From Nitrospirota bacterium (GTDB lineage Bacteria > Nitrospirota > Thermodesulfovibrionia > Thermodesulfovibrionales > UBA9159), in the NCBI GenBank assembly GCA_023475105.1, contig JAMCWJ010000037.1:1-60754 (forward strand): a stretch of DNA of 60,754 bases, in the 5' to 3' direction. A program made the translations under genes and the position numbers. Positions 1-7,130 of the stretch are shown one piece after another; the stretch's first letter is position 1, and each line of letters starts with the position of its first letter. The notes under the pieces are model-generated. The model saw only the letters and a program-made list of their open reading frames with translations. It was not told the origin of the DNA and did not search any database.

Positions 1-1161
1 CGGTTTTTCGGCAACCAGGAGCCGAGAGAGCTTAAACGAAAGGCCCTCGGTTCGGGCTTCATCATCAACAAGGAAGGCTATATCGTAACGAACAATCATG
101 TGGTACAGAAGGCGAAAGACATCACCGTAATACTGAAGGACAAAAAGCAGTACCCCGCGAAGGTGATCGGGACAGACCCGAAGACGGACATCGCCCTGAT
201 AAAGATCGATGCCCCGGAGAGTCTCATCAGCGCGCCCTTGGGAGACTCGGACGCCTTGCGGGACGGGGAATCCGTTATCGCAATCGGAAATCCTTTCGGC
301 CTCGCTGAGACGGTTACGTCGGGGATTGTGAGCGCAAAGGGGCGCACGATCGGCGCCGGGCCCTATGATGATTTCATCCAGACCGACGCCTCGATCAATC
401 CGGGCAACAGCGGAGGACCCCTCATCAACTTCCACGGCGAAGTAGTCGGGATCAACACGGCGATCGTGGCGACCGGGCAGGGTATCGGTTTTGCGGTGCC
501 GATCAATATGGCGAAGGACATACTCCTTCAGCTGAAAGAGAAGGGAAAGGTCACGAGGGGTTGGCTCGGGGTGTCGATACAGGAAGTGACTCCGGAAATT
601 GCAAAATCCTTCGGCCTGCCGGGCGAGCAGGGCGCTCTCATCTCCGACATCGTCCCGGACGGACCGGCTGAGAAGGCGGGTTTCAAGAGGGGAGACGTAA
701 TTCTGGAACTTAACGGCAAGGTGGTAAAGGACTATCACGAACTGCCCCGCATGGTGGCATTGATGGCCCCCGGGGAAAAGGCGGCATTCACGATTCTGAG
801 GGACGGCAAGAAGGAGAAGATCACCGCCGTGGTCGGAGAAATGAAAGAAGAGGAAACCCCCAAGGCCCCCGAGGAGGGAGCGAATCTGCTTGGTATTACC
901 CTCCAGCCGGTCAACCAGGCAATCGCTTCTGAACTCGGCATGAAAAAGGTCGAGGGCCTCGTCGTCACCAATGTCGAAGCCGGCAGTATTGCCTCTGAAG
1001 CGGGGATTCAGAGGGGCGACGTGATCCTCGAGGTCGACAGAAGACCGGTCAATACCCTGAGGGAATTCAGCGACGCCCTCGGCAAGGGCCAGAAAGCGCT
1101 GCTCCTCCTGATTTTCAGGAACGGCGCCACAATGTACGTTACGTTACAGACCTCACGGTAG
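1..1161 (+). CDS. DegP/HtrA-family periplasmic serine protease, 5' end outside window
   Basis: Do-like (S1C) serine protease that degrades or refolds misfolded envelope proteins. The reading frame is open from base 1, so the signal peptide and first part of the protease domain are missing. The catalytic triad is visible: His in TNNHVV (codon 33 of this fragment), Asp in KTDIALIKID, and Ser in GNSGGPL. Two PDZ domains follow, one after the RGWLGV segment and one after LLGITLQ, each with a typical GDVILE strand. It ends at a TAG. The next gene starts 19 bases later on the same strand. DegP, DegQ and MucD cannot be separated from this sequence, so no symbol is given. Confidence 0.95.
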   Translation, partial: RFFGNQEPRELKRKALGSGFIINKEGYIVTNNHVVQKAKDITVILKDKKQYPAKVIGTDPKTDIALIKIDAPESLISAPLGDSDALRDGESVIAIGNPFGLAETVTSGIVSAKGRTIGAGPYDDFIQTDASINPGNSGGPLINFHGEVVGINTAIVATGQGIGFAVPINMAKDILLQLKEKGKVTRGWLGVSIQEVTPEIAKSFGLPGEQGALISDIVPDGPAEKAGFKRGDVILELNGKVVKDYHELPRMVALMAPGEKAAFTILRDGKKEKITAVVGEMKEEETPKAPEEGANLLGITLQPVNQAIASELGMKKVEGLVVTNVEAGSIASEAGIQRGDVILEVDRRPVNTLREFSDALGKGQKALLLLIFRNGATMYVTLQTSR

Positions 1162-1180
1162 ATCGACTGAGCGATGAGGG

Positions 1181-1648
1181 ATGATGAAAGGGAGCGCAAA
1201 GAGGTCGATGGTTTTTGCGAAGGACTACAGGAAGACTCTCAGAAAAGTCGCAAGGGAATTCTTCGTGTCTCCGGTGCGTCTTGTGGACGATATAGCGTCA
1301 TGGGCAAAAGAAAAGGGGATCGGTCTGCGTGAACCTGCGCAGCCGCTTAGACTGTCGGCAGAAGGGAAAAGGCTCGTCCTCTATGTCCAGGAGGAGATTC
1401 CCGGAAAGATGCTCGAAGACATGATGCAAAGCTTGAGCGTGCGATGGTCCCTTATCGATAATGTGTCTGACCCCGCCGCCTCAATCGCCGACGCGGAGAA
1501 GAGACTCGTCTACTGCTTTCTGAAGGAATATGCGGGGACGGTAGAAGGCGTCGCGGGTGACGAACACCTCGAAGACAACTGGGCGATCAGGGAAATGAAG
1601 AAGCTTGGTTTTTTCGGGGGTAGCGGCAACAAGGACAAGCCGGGATAG
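1181..1648 (+). CDS. Hypothetical protein, 155 aa
   Basis: I do not recognise this family. The protein is soluble, rich in charged residues and lacks a signal peptide, membrane segment or Cys motif. The N-terminal third is basic (several Lys and Arg), the middle has an amphipathic helix around EIPGKMLEDMMQ, and the C-terminus is Gly-rich. Codon use matches the neighbours. It lies 19 bases after the protease gene with no terminator between, so co-transcription is likely. A second possible start is the ATG at 1208, preceded by AGAGG, which would give a 146 aa product. A hairpin with a T-rich tail follows the stop, closing the transcript. Confidence 0.7.
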   Translation: MMKGSAKRSMVFAKDYRKTLRKVAREFFVSPVRLVDDIASWAKEKGIGLREPAQPLRLSAEGKRLVLYVQEEIPGKMLEDMMQSLSVRWSLIDNVSDPAASIADAEKRLVYCFLKEYAGTVEGVAGDEHLEDNWAIREMKKLGFFGGSGNKDKPG

Positions 1649-1668
1649 TTGTTTTGATGGGTCGTCAG

Positions 1669-1700
1669 GGGAGGGAGGCTTTTCCCTCCCTTTCTTTATT
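1669..1700 (+). terminator. Intrinsic terminator after the degP-like pair
   Basis: GGGAGGG at 1669-1675 can pair with CCCTCCC at 1684-1690 across an 8-base loop, followed directly by a T-rich tract (TTTCTTTATT). An alternative register pairs GGGAGG at 1673-1678. It lies 21 bases after the stop of the unknown protein. Confidence 0.7.
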
Positions 1701-1835
1701 CTTCCGGGAACGGGTCTCCTCGTGATCTGAGTCTCCTATCCCTACGTAATCGCTCTGCCCCATGCCCCTGCAATCGGGATAGTGTGTGCCCCTCCCCGAC
1801 GCAGGACGAAATCATGTCGATACCCTGCCTGCCGG

Positions 1836-1864
1836 TTGAAGGGTTCCCTTTTTTGTGATACAAG
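1836..1864 (+). promoter_or_regulatory. Sigma-70-like promoter for the ferritin-like gene
   Basis: TTGAAG at 1836-1841, a 17-base spacer and TACAAG at 1859-1864 with a TG three bases upstream of the -10. Transcription from here would give a leader of about 50 bases before the ATG at 1921. The intergenic stretch 1701-1835 shows nothing else I can assign. Confidence 0.45.
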
Positions 1865-1920
1865 GGAATCAGAGCACCTTTCGGGTGGTTTCGATTATAG
1901 ACACAGGGAGGCTGTCGGAA

Positions 1921-2355
1921 ATGAAGAAAGCTGCGGAAACTACCGAGGAATTCCTCAAAGTGATCAGGGAATGGAAGGAATTGGAGGACAAAACTATCGC
2001 AAGCGCAGGCGAACTGGCGAAGAAAGAGAAGAATGCGCTCGTAACCGCAACGATGGAGATGATTACACACGACTCAGAGAAACACAAGGTGATGCTCCAG
2101 ATGGTGCTTGACAATGTGACGAAGGAGGCGGTGCATCTGAGCCCCGACGAACTCGCCCCTGTCGTCGCGATGCTGAACAGACACATGGAAGTAGAGGCGA
2201 AGTCGATAGCGCTCGCAAACGAAGCCCTCAAGAAGAGTGGGCTTGCCGTGACGCGTTACATTCTCTCTGCGCTCCTTGAAGATGAGACAAAACACCATAG
2301 GCAGATCCACGCGCTCAATGAAGAACTGAAAAAAGCGACCATCTTCGTCACGTAG
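1921..2355 (+). CDS. Ferritin-like / rubrerythrin-type four-helix protein
   Basis: A 144 aa all-helical protein starting MKKAAETTEEF. It shows ferritin-superfamily features: helices with spaced acidic and His residues, including EKHKVML, the MEVEAKS helix and the final EDETKHHRQIH motif, which resembles the E-x2-H di-iron ligand pattern. No rubredoxin domain follows. A likely role is iron binding or peroxide protection, but that is inference from the fold. The frame is open upstream to 1855, but I chose the ATG at 1921 because GGGAGG sits 9 bases before it. The gene stands alone, with its own promoter and a new promoter immediately downstream. Confidence 0.7.
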   Translation: MKKAAETTEEFLKVIREWKELEDKTIASAGELAKKEKNALVTATMEMITHDSEKHKVMLQMVLDNVTKEAVHLSPDELAPVVAMLNRHMEVEAKSIALANEALKKSGLAVTRYILSALLEDETKHHRQIHALNEELKKATIFVT

Positions 2356-2391
2356 GGGACCAGGGTCTGCGTGTCCCGACCTTGTTCTCTG

Positions 2392-2419
2392 TTGACAAAA
2401 AAGAGGGAACTGCTAGTAT
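2392..2419 (+). promoter_or_regulatory. Strong sigma-70-like promoter of the peptide/radical-SAM cassette
   Basis: A consensus TTGACA at 2392-2397, a 16-base spacer and TAGTAT at 2414-2419. It drives the small peptide gene at 2485. The predicted leader of about 60 bases contains a hairpin, TTCCCG at 2458-2463 pairing with CGGGAA at 2467-2472 (loop CTG), ending at the edge of the AGGAGG ribosome-binding site. This could tune translation. The -10 box overlaps the only ATG of a competing reading frame, which argues against that frame. Confidence 0.7.
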
Positions 2420-2484
2420 GAAGAAAGGAAGCCATACTCGTTTTACGAAGAGGCGATTCCCGCTGCGGGAAGGAGGTGAGAAGG

Positions 2485-2607
2485 GTGAAAAAGACAGTGA
2501 GCAAAAAGGCACTTGTCAAGGAGGCTGCCTTCTGGAGCGATTTCAGCAAGGCCGTGAAAGAGAACCCCGGCAAGGTATGCCACAAATGAAAGAGCTGAAA
2601 GAGCTAA
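2485..2607 (+). CDS. Candidate selenocysteine-containing RiPP precursor peptide
   Basis: A GTG start at 2485 sits 8 bases after a perfect AGGAGG (2471-2476). The first 34 codons have normal codon use for this genome and encode a Lys-rich leader (VKKTVSKKALVKEA, then FWSDFSKAV), ending in NPGKVCHK. A TGA follows at 2587, but the frame goes on as two exact copies of TGA-AAG-AGC (second TGA at 2596) and then TAA at 2605. Read with UGA as selenocysteine (U), the tail is CHK-UKS-UKS, a three-residue repeat with Cys or Sec in first place. A radical SAM/SPASM enzyme follows at 2735. Read conventionally, it is a 34-residue peptide ending at 2589. The layout recalls the selenobiotic/SbtA peptides described with radical SAM partners; that link is from memory. 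I see no convincing bacterial SECIS hairpin. Confidence 0.55.
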
Positions 2608-2734
2608 CGTTGCTGAATTCCCTCAGGGTATTGACCGGCGGGTATTGCAGGGTTTGCTGCCGACAATCGGAAGCCCCGGCAGTATCTGCCCCTTGCATTT
2701 AGCAGGTGTCGATCCATCGCAGGTGAGGTAACGG

Positions 2735-3787
2735 ATGTCACTCAATGAGACGCACGAGTTTTTTGTCCAATGGCATCTCACGGAAAAGTGCAATCTCCGG
2801 TGTACCCATTGCTATCAGTCCGGCAAGAAAACGGACGAGATGCACTTTAATGAAATAAAGAAGGTCACGGACGAGATCGCAGAGATGCTGGAAGTCTGGT
2901 CCGAGGCCTATGGTATCGCCTTCTCACCCAGTTTTAGCATCACGGGAGGCGAGCCCTTTCTTTACAGGGACCTTTACGAGGTACTCGAAGAACTTAGGAG
3001 GCGTCACTTCGACGTATACCTCCTTTCGAACGGCACCCTTATCGACGAGAAGAAGGCGAAGCTGCTTTCCTGGCTCGGTGTGAAAGGCGTCCAGGTGAGC
3101 ATGGAAGGACCTGAAAAGATCCATGACTCGATCAGAGGCAGAGGGAGTTTCGCCTCTTCGGTGAAGGGAGTGCGGCATCTCCTGGAGGCCGGCGTAAAGG
3201 TGACTCTGAATGTCACCCTTTCCGACCTCAATGCGGAACATTTCATGGATATGATTACGCTCTCCTCCTACCTCGGCGTTGAGAGGCTCGGCTTTTCCCG
3301 TCTCGTCCCTTCCGGCCGGGGTGCGGGTCTCCTGAACAGGATGCTCCCGAAAGAGAAGGTGAGAGAGTTGTATGGCGCGATATTTTCTCAGGACGTTACC
3401 GGTCTCGATATAGTCACCGGAGACCCTGTCGCTTCCCAATTTTCCTCGGGCGCCGGCGCCTCCGCTTCCGGTTCCATACCGACAGGGGGCTGCGCCGCAG
3501 GGCTGTCGGGCTTCACGATCCTCCCTGACGGCACGATGACCCCATGCAGAAGGCTGCCGATCCCGATCGGAAATGTGAGAAGAGACGCGATAAGAGAGGT
3601 GTGGGCCTCGTCCGGCGTCATGGAAGCGCTCAGAGACAAGAAGCGCTACAGCGGGAAGTGCGCGACATGTGAGCGATGGGCCAGCTGCAGGGGATGCAGG
3701 GCGATTGCGTATGCGTATGCGCAGTCGATGGGCAAAGAGGACTTCCTGGCGCAGGACCCGCAGTGTTTTCTCGATGAAGAACCTTAG
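2735..3787 (+). CDS. Radical SAM/SPASM peptide-modifying enzyme
   Basis: A 350 aa radical SAM protein. C19, C23 and C26 form the CxxxCxxC motif in EKCNLRCTHCYQ, and GGEP at residues 71-74 binds SAM. The C-terminal third is a SPASM domain carrying auxiliary iron-sulfur clusters: Cys in GGCAAG, PCRRLP, KCATCERWASCRGC and QCF. Such proteins usually modify a small ribosomal peptide encoded next to them or mature a partner enzyme. The small peptide gene that ends 127 bases upstream is the obvious substrate. The start ATG follows AGGTGAGG by 8 bases. The 127-base gap has one G+C-rich inverted repeat (GCAG/CTGC near 2656-2669). The exact family, SbtM-like or a metalloenzyme maturase, cannot be settled by eye. 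Confidence 0.88.
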   Translation: MSLNETHEFFVQWHLTEKCNLRCTHCYQSGKKTDEMHFNEIKKVTDEIAEMLEVWSEAYGIAFSPSFSITGGEPFLYRDLYEVLEELRRRHFDVYLLSNGTLIDEKKAKLLSWLGVKGVQVSMEGPEKIHDSIRGRGSFASSVKGVRHLLEAGVKVTLNVTLSDLNAEHFMDMITLSSYLGVERLGFSRLVPSGRGAGLLNRMLPKEKVRELYGAIFSQDVTGLDIVTGDPVASQFSSGAGASASGSIPTGGCAAGLSGFTILPDGTMTPCRRLPIPIGNVRRDAIREVWASSGVMEALRDKKRYSGKCATCERWASCRGCRAIAYAYAQSMGKEDFLAQDPQCFLDEEP

Positions 3788-3877
3788 AGGAGGGCCCTCA
3801 CGCGGCACGGTCTGTGTTCGCCATTCGATAGGGTCCTGTTTTTCCTCTGATTTTCGCGAGACCAGCCGACGCGAGCC

Positions 3878-3906
3878 TTGCTTCGCAGACCCCCCCGGAG
3901 TACAAT
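3878..3906 (+). promoter_or_regulatory. Promoter with probable leaderless start for acyl-CoA synthetase
   Basis: TTGCTT at 3878-3883, a 17-base spacer and TACAAT at 3901-3906. Only six bases separate the -10 from the ATG at 3913, so the transcript should begin at or next to the start codon. The GGAG at 3897-3900 would not be transcribed. Confidence 0.5.
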
Positions 3907-3912
3907 TATGAT

Positions 3913-6012
3913 ATGCTCGACTCGCTCTTCGAACCTCGCGCGATTGCGGTGATCGGCGCCTCTCACGATCCGCAGAAGGTCGGCTATGCGGTCCTGAACA
4001 ATCTCCTCCGGTTCCATTACAGGGGCGAACTCTATCCGGTCAATCCCGCAGGGGGCGAGATCAGCGGGGTGAAGGCTTTTCCGAGAATTGCGCACATTCG
4101 GCGCGATGTAGACCTTGCCGTGATTGCTGTGCCTGCGAGGTTCGTAGCCGACGCCCTGCTCGACTGTGCACGCGCAGGGGTCGGCGCCGCAGTGATTATC
4201 TCTGCCGGATTCAAGGAGTCGGGTCCGGAGGGAATGAAGCGGGAGATCGAGTTGAAACGGATCGCCAAGGAGCACGATATCAGGATGCTCGGTCCGAACT
4301 GCCTCGGCATTATCAATACTGCAAACGACATGAACGCCACCTTTGCAGCAGGAATGCTGCCGAAGGGGAGGATCGCCTTCTTTTCGCAGTCCGGCGCACT
4401 CGGGATAGCGGTCCTCGACTGGGCCATCGGCAACGATATCGGGTTTTCGAAATTCATAAGCCTGGGGAACAAAACAGACCTGAATGAAATCGACTTTATC
4501 GAGTATTTCGTGAATGACCCCGGGACGGACGTGATCCTGGGGTACATTGAAGACGTGGTTGACGGCAAGAGATTTCTTGCGAGCGCGTCGAAAGCGACGC
4601 GGACAAAGCCGATCATCCTTCTGAAGTCCGGAGGCACCGCAGCTGGCGCAAGGGCGGCTTCCTCACATACCGGGGCCCTGGCAGGCTCTGAGACGGCGTT
4701 CCGCGCGGCCTTTGCCCAGAGCGGCATCATACGGGCCGACGGGATGCAAGACCTCTTCGATACGGCCCTGGCCTTTGCCGCAGGGAGACTGCCCCGGGGT
4801 GACAAGCTGTTGATAATCACCAATGCGGGCGGCCCGGGGATCATCGCTGCCGATGCCTCGGAAAGACTCGGCCTAAGGCTGTCACAGATGTCGAAGGAGA
4901 CGATCGAATCTCTGGCGGCGCTGCTGCCGGCGAATGCGTCCCTCTACAACCCGGTCGACATCATAGGGGATGCGCGCTCGGATCGCTATGCCGCGGTCCT
5001 CGAAAAGGCGATCCCCGACCCCCTGGTCGATGGGATACTTGTGATCCTGACGCCGCAAGCGATGGTGGACGTCGAAAACACCGCGGACATCGTCATCTCC
5101 TCTTCCGGGAAGACGGACAAACCCATTCTCACGTCATTTATGGGAGAGCTGAGGGTCAGGGATTCGACTGAAAAGTTCAAAGCCTGCTCCATACCGAACT
5201 ACCCCTATCCGGAGACGGCGGTGAAGGCCTTCAAGAGTCTGAGCGACTACGCGCAGTGGAAAAACCTCGGGGAAGAACCGCCGCAAAGCTGTTCCGCCCG
5301 GAAGGAAATGGTTCACGGCCTGATCGAAGGTTTTCTGAAAGAGGGACGGTTCCGCCTCGGTGAGGACGATGCGCTGCGGATCCTTGCGGGGTACGGATTC
5401 ACTTTTCCGAAAAGGTCCCTGGCAAAGACTTCGCGTGAGGCGTCCCACGCGGCTTCGCGGATCGGGTTCCCCGTGGCAATGAAGGTCTCCTCTCCGGACA
5501 TACTCCATAAGACCGACGTCGGCGGGGTGAAGCTGGACATAGCCACGAGGAAAGAGGCAGAGGACGCCTTCGCCGAGATCACATCGAACGTAAACAGGCT
5601 TATGCCTGATGCGTTTGTGAGCGGCGTCACGGTCTACGAGATGGTGAAAGGCGGCAAGGAGGTGATCGTAGGCGTCACGTTCGACCGTACCTTCGGACAT
5701 ATGATCATGTTCGGTCTCGGAGGGATCTACGTGGAGGTATTGAAGGATGTCTCCTTCAGGATCGTGCCTGTTTCGCGCCGCGAGGCGTCGGCGATGACGG
5801 GCGAAATCAGGACGGCCGCTCTTCTGAAAGGGGCGAGGGGAGAAAGGCCTGTCGACACCGGGGCGGTAGTCGACGGGATCGTAAGGCTCTCGTGTCTGGT
5901 GAGCGATTTCCCCGTCATCCATGAGCTCGATATCAATCCCTTCGTGGTCATGGAAAAAGGAGCGGTCGCCCTGGACGCAAGGATTATTCTCGAGCGGCGG
6001 GAAGCGGAATAA
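3913..6012 (+). CDS. ADP-forming acyl-CoA synthetase (acetate-CoA ligase family), fused alpha-beta
   Basis: A 699 aa cytoplasmic NDP-forming acyl-CoA synthetase that interconverts acyl-CoA, ADP and phosphate with the free acid, CoA and ATP. The order is a CoA-binding Rossmann domain (about 1-130, IAVIGASHDPQKVGY), two succinyl-CoA-ligase-like domains with the phosphohistidine at H252 in SSHTGALAG, and a C-terminal ATP-grasp domain (about 480-699) with the DILHKTDVGGV motif. The full-length single-chain form is typical of many anaerobes. It is used for ATP formation from acyl-CoA or for acid activation; the substrate cannot be read from sequence. It is followed 62 bases later by a P-loop/DRTGG protein. 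No overlapping ribosome-binding site was found. Confidence 0.92.
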   Translation: MLDSLFEPRAIAVIGASHDPQKVGYAVLNNLLRFHYRGELYPVNPAGGEISGVKAFPRIAHIRRDVDLAVIAVPARFVADALLDCARAGVGAAVIISAGFKESGPEGMKREIELKRIAKEHDIRMLGPNCLGIINTANDMNATFAAGMLPKGRIAFFSQSGALGIAVLDWAIGNDIGFSKFISLGNKTDLNEIDFIEYFVNDPGTDVILGYIEDVVDGKRFLASASKATRTKPIILLKSGGTAAGARAASSHTGALAGSETAFRAAFAQSGIIRADGMQDLFDTALAFAAGRLPRGDKLLIITNAGGPGIIAADASERLGLRLSQMSKETIESLAALLPANASLYNPVDIIGDARSDRYAAVLEKAIPDPLVDGILVILTPQAMVDVENTADIVISSSGKTDKPILTSFMGELRVRDSTEKFKACSIPNYPYPETAVKAFKSLSDYAQWKNLGEEPPQSCSARKEMVHGLIEGFLKEGRFRLGEDDALRILAGYGFTFPKRSLAKTSREASHAASRIGFPVAMKVSSPDILHKTDVGGVKLDIATRKEAEDAFAEITSNVNRLMPDAFVSGVTVYEMVKGGKEVIVGVTFDRTFGHMIMFGLGGIYVEVLKDVSFRIVPVSRREASAMTGEIRTAALLKGARGERPVDTGAVVDGIVRLSCLVSDFPVIHELDINPFVVMEKGAVALDARIILERREAE

Positions 6013-6074
6013 GCCCTCCCCGGTGAGGGGGGAAATCCTTATAAGGGGCCTTCTGAGAGGCAAGGAGGACGTGT

Positions 6075-7130
6075 ATGGTTCCGATATTCATAGTGTCCAA
6101 CAAAAGTTATTCAGGCAAGACTTTCATCGCCCTGGGACTTTCCCTCGCGCTGATGGAGGAAGGCTACAAGGTCGGATATATCAAGCCCGTCGGAAAGACG
6201 CCGGTGAAAAAGGGGAGGGACGTCTTCGACATCGATGCCGTTTTTATAAAAGAGGCTCTCTCTCTCCCGGACCCGTTGAATGTGATTTCACCTTTTGTTC
6301 TGACCTATGAGACGCAGACCCTCATGTTTCAGGGGAGGATCAGAGAGGCGAAGAAACAGGTGCTCTCCGCCTTCAGGTCCCTGAAGAACAAAGATTTCGT
6401 GATCATCGGAGGGGGCGCCGATCTTTTCGACGGGGCCCTGCTCCACATCAATGCGCTGAGCCTGGCGGAAGAGATGAGGGCCCATGCCCTGATCGTCGAG
6501 GCGTGGTCGGGCGAGGTCTCCGCCGACTCCCTCTTCGGCGTTGCCTGCCTTCTCGGAAAACAGTGCGCGGGCGCGGTCATAAACAAGGTACCCGCAAACG
6601 CGCTCACCCACGTGAATGGTACGGTGAAACCCTTCCTCGAAAAGAAAGGGGTGAAGATATTCGGGGTCTTTCAGAGGGACAGCCTTCTCGAAGCGCTCAC
6701 GGTGGCACAACTGAACGAGGTCCTGCACGGCAAGGTGCTCTGCTGTGAGGACCGTCTCGGGGAGTTCGTCGAGAGTTTTTCGATCGGCGCCATGGATGTG
6801 GACAGCGCCCTCAAGTACTTCAGAAGGATTCCGAACAAGGCCGTGATCACGGGAGCGCACCGCTCCGATATACAACTCGCCGCAATAGAGACCTCGACGA
6901 AATGCATTGTCCTTACGGGCGGCCTCTACACGAACGACATGGTGATCGGCAAGGCACAGATGAAGGGCATTCCGATCATTTCCGTCGCCGAAGACACCTT
7001 CACCACCGTAGACAGGATCGAAGCGGTGATGGGAAAGACAAGGATTGCGGATAAGGAGAAAATAACGCGCGCGAAGGAGATGGTCAGAGCAGGCTTTGCG
7101 CTGAAGCGGTTCCTGAAGGTGGTGAAATGA
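6075..7130 (+). CDS. BioD-like P-loop NTPase with DRTGG domain (phosphotransacetylase-associated family)
   Basis: 351 aa. The N-terminal half is a dethiobiotin-synthetase-like P-loop domain (SNKSYSGKT, K15 in the Walker A). The C-terminal part is a DRTGG domain (roughly 210-330, with VITGAHRSDIQLAA and CIVLTGGLYTND). This matches the N-terminal half of long phosphotransacetylases but lacks the phosphotransacetylase catalytic domain. Next to an ADP-forming acyl-CoA synthetase, a regulatory role in acyl-CoA or acetate metabolism is plausible but unproven. AGGAGG at 6063-6068 lies 6 bases before the ATG. The stop overlaps the next gene's start by 4 bases (ATGA), so the two are translationally coupled. 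Confidence 0.8.
   Translation: MVPIFIVSNKSYSGKTFIALGLSLALMEEGYKVGYIKPVGKTPVKKGRDVFDIDAVFIKEALSLPDPLNVISPFVLTYETQTLMFQGRIREAKKQVLSAFRSLKNKDFVIIGGGADLFDGALLHINALSLAEEMRAHALIVEAWSGEVSADSLFGVACLLGKQCAGAVINKVPANALTHVNGTVKPFLEKKGVKIFGVFQRDSLLEALTVAQLNEVLHGKVLCCEDRLGEFVESFSIGAMDVDSALKYFRRIPNKAVITGAHRSDIQLAAIETSTKCIVLTGGLYTNDMVIGKAQMKGIPIISVAEDTFTTVDRIEAVMGKTRIADKEKITRAKEMVRAGFALKRFLKVVK

Noticed and set aside
2593..2605. AGCT-GAAAG-AGCT hairpin as a SECIS element
   Set aside because: Only four base pairs, too close to the first TGA and containing the second; it fits no known bacterial SECIS geometry.
2382..2702. 106-codon plus-strand frame overlapping the small peptide gene
   Set aside because: Its better ATG (2418) lies inside the -10 box, its composition is that of a shifted frame (many Arg, Gly, Gln), and the AGGAGG site serves the GTG at 2485 in the other frame.
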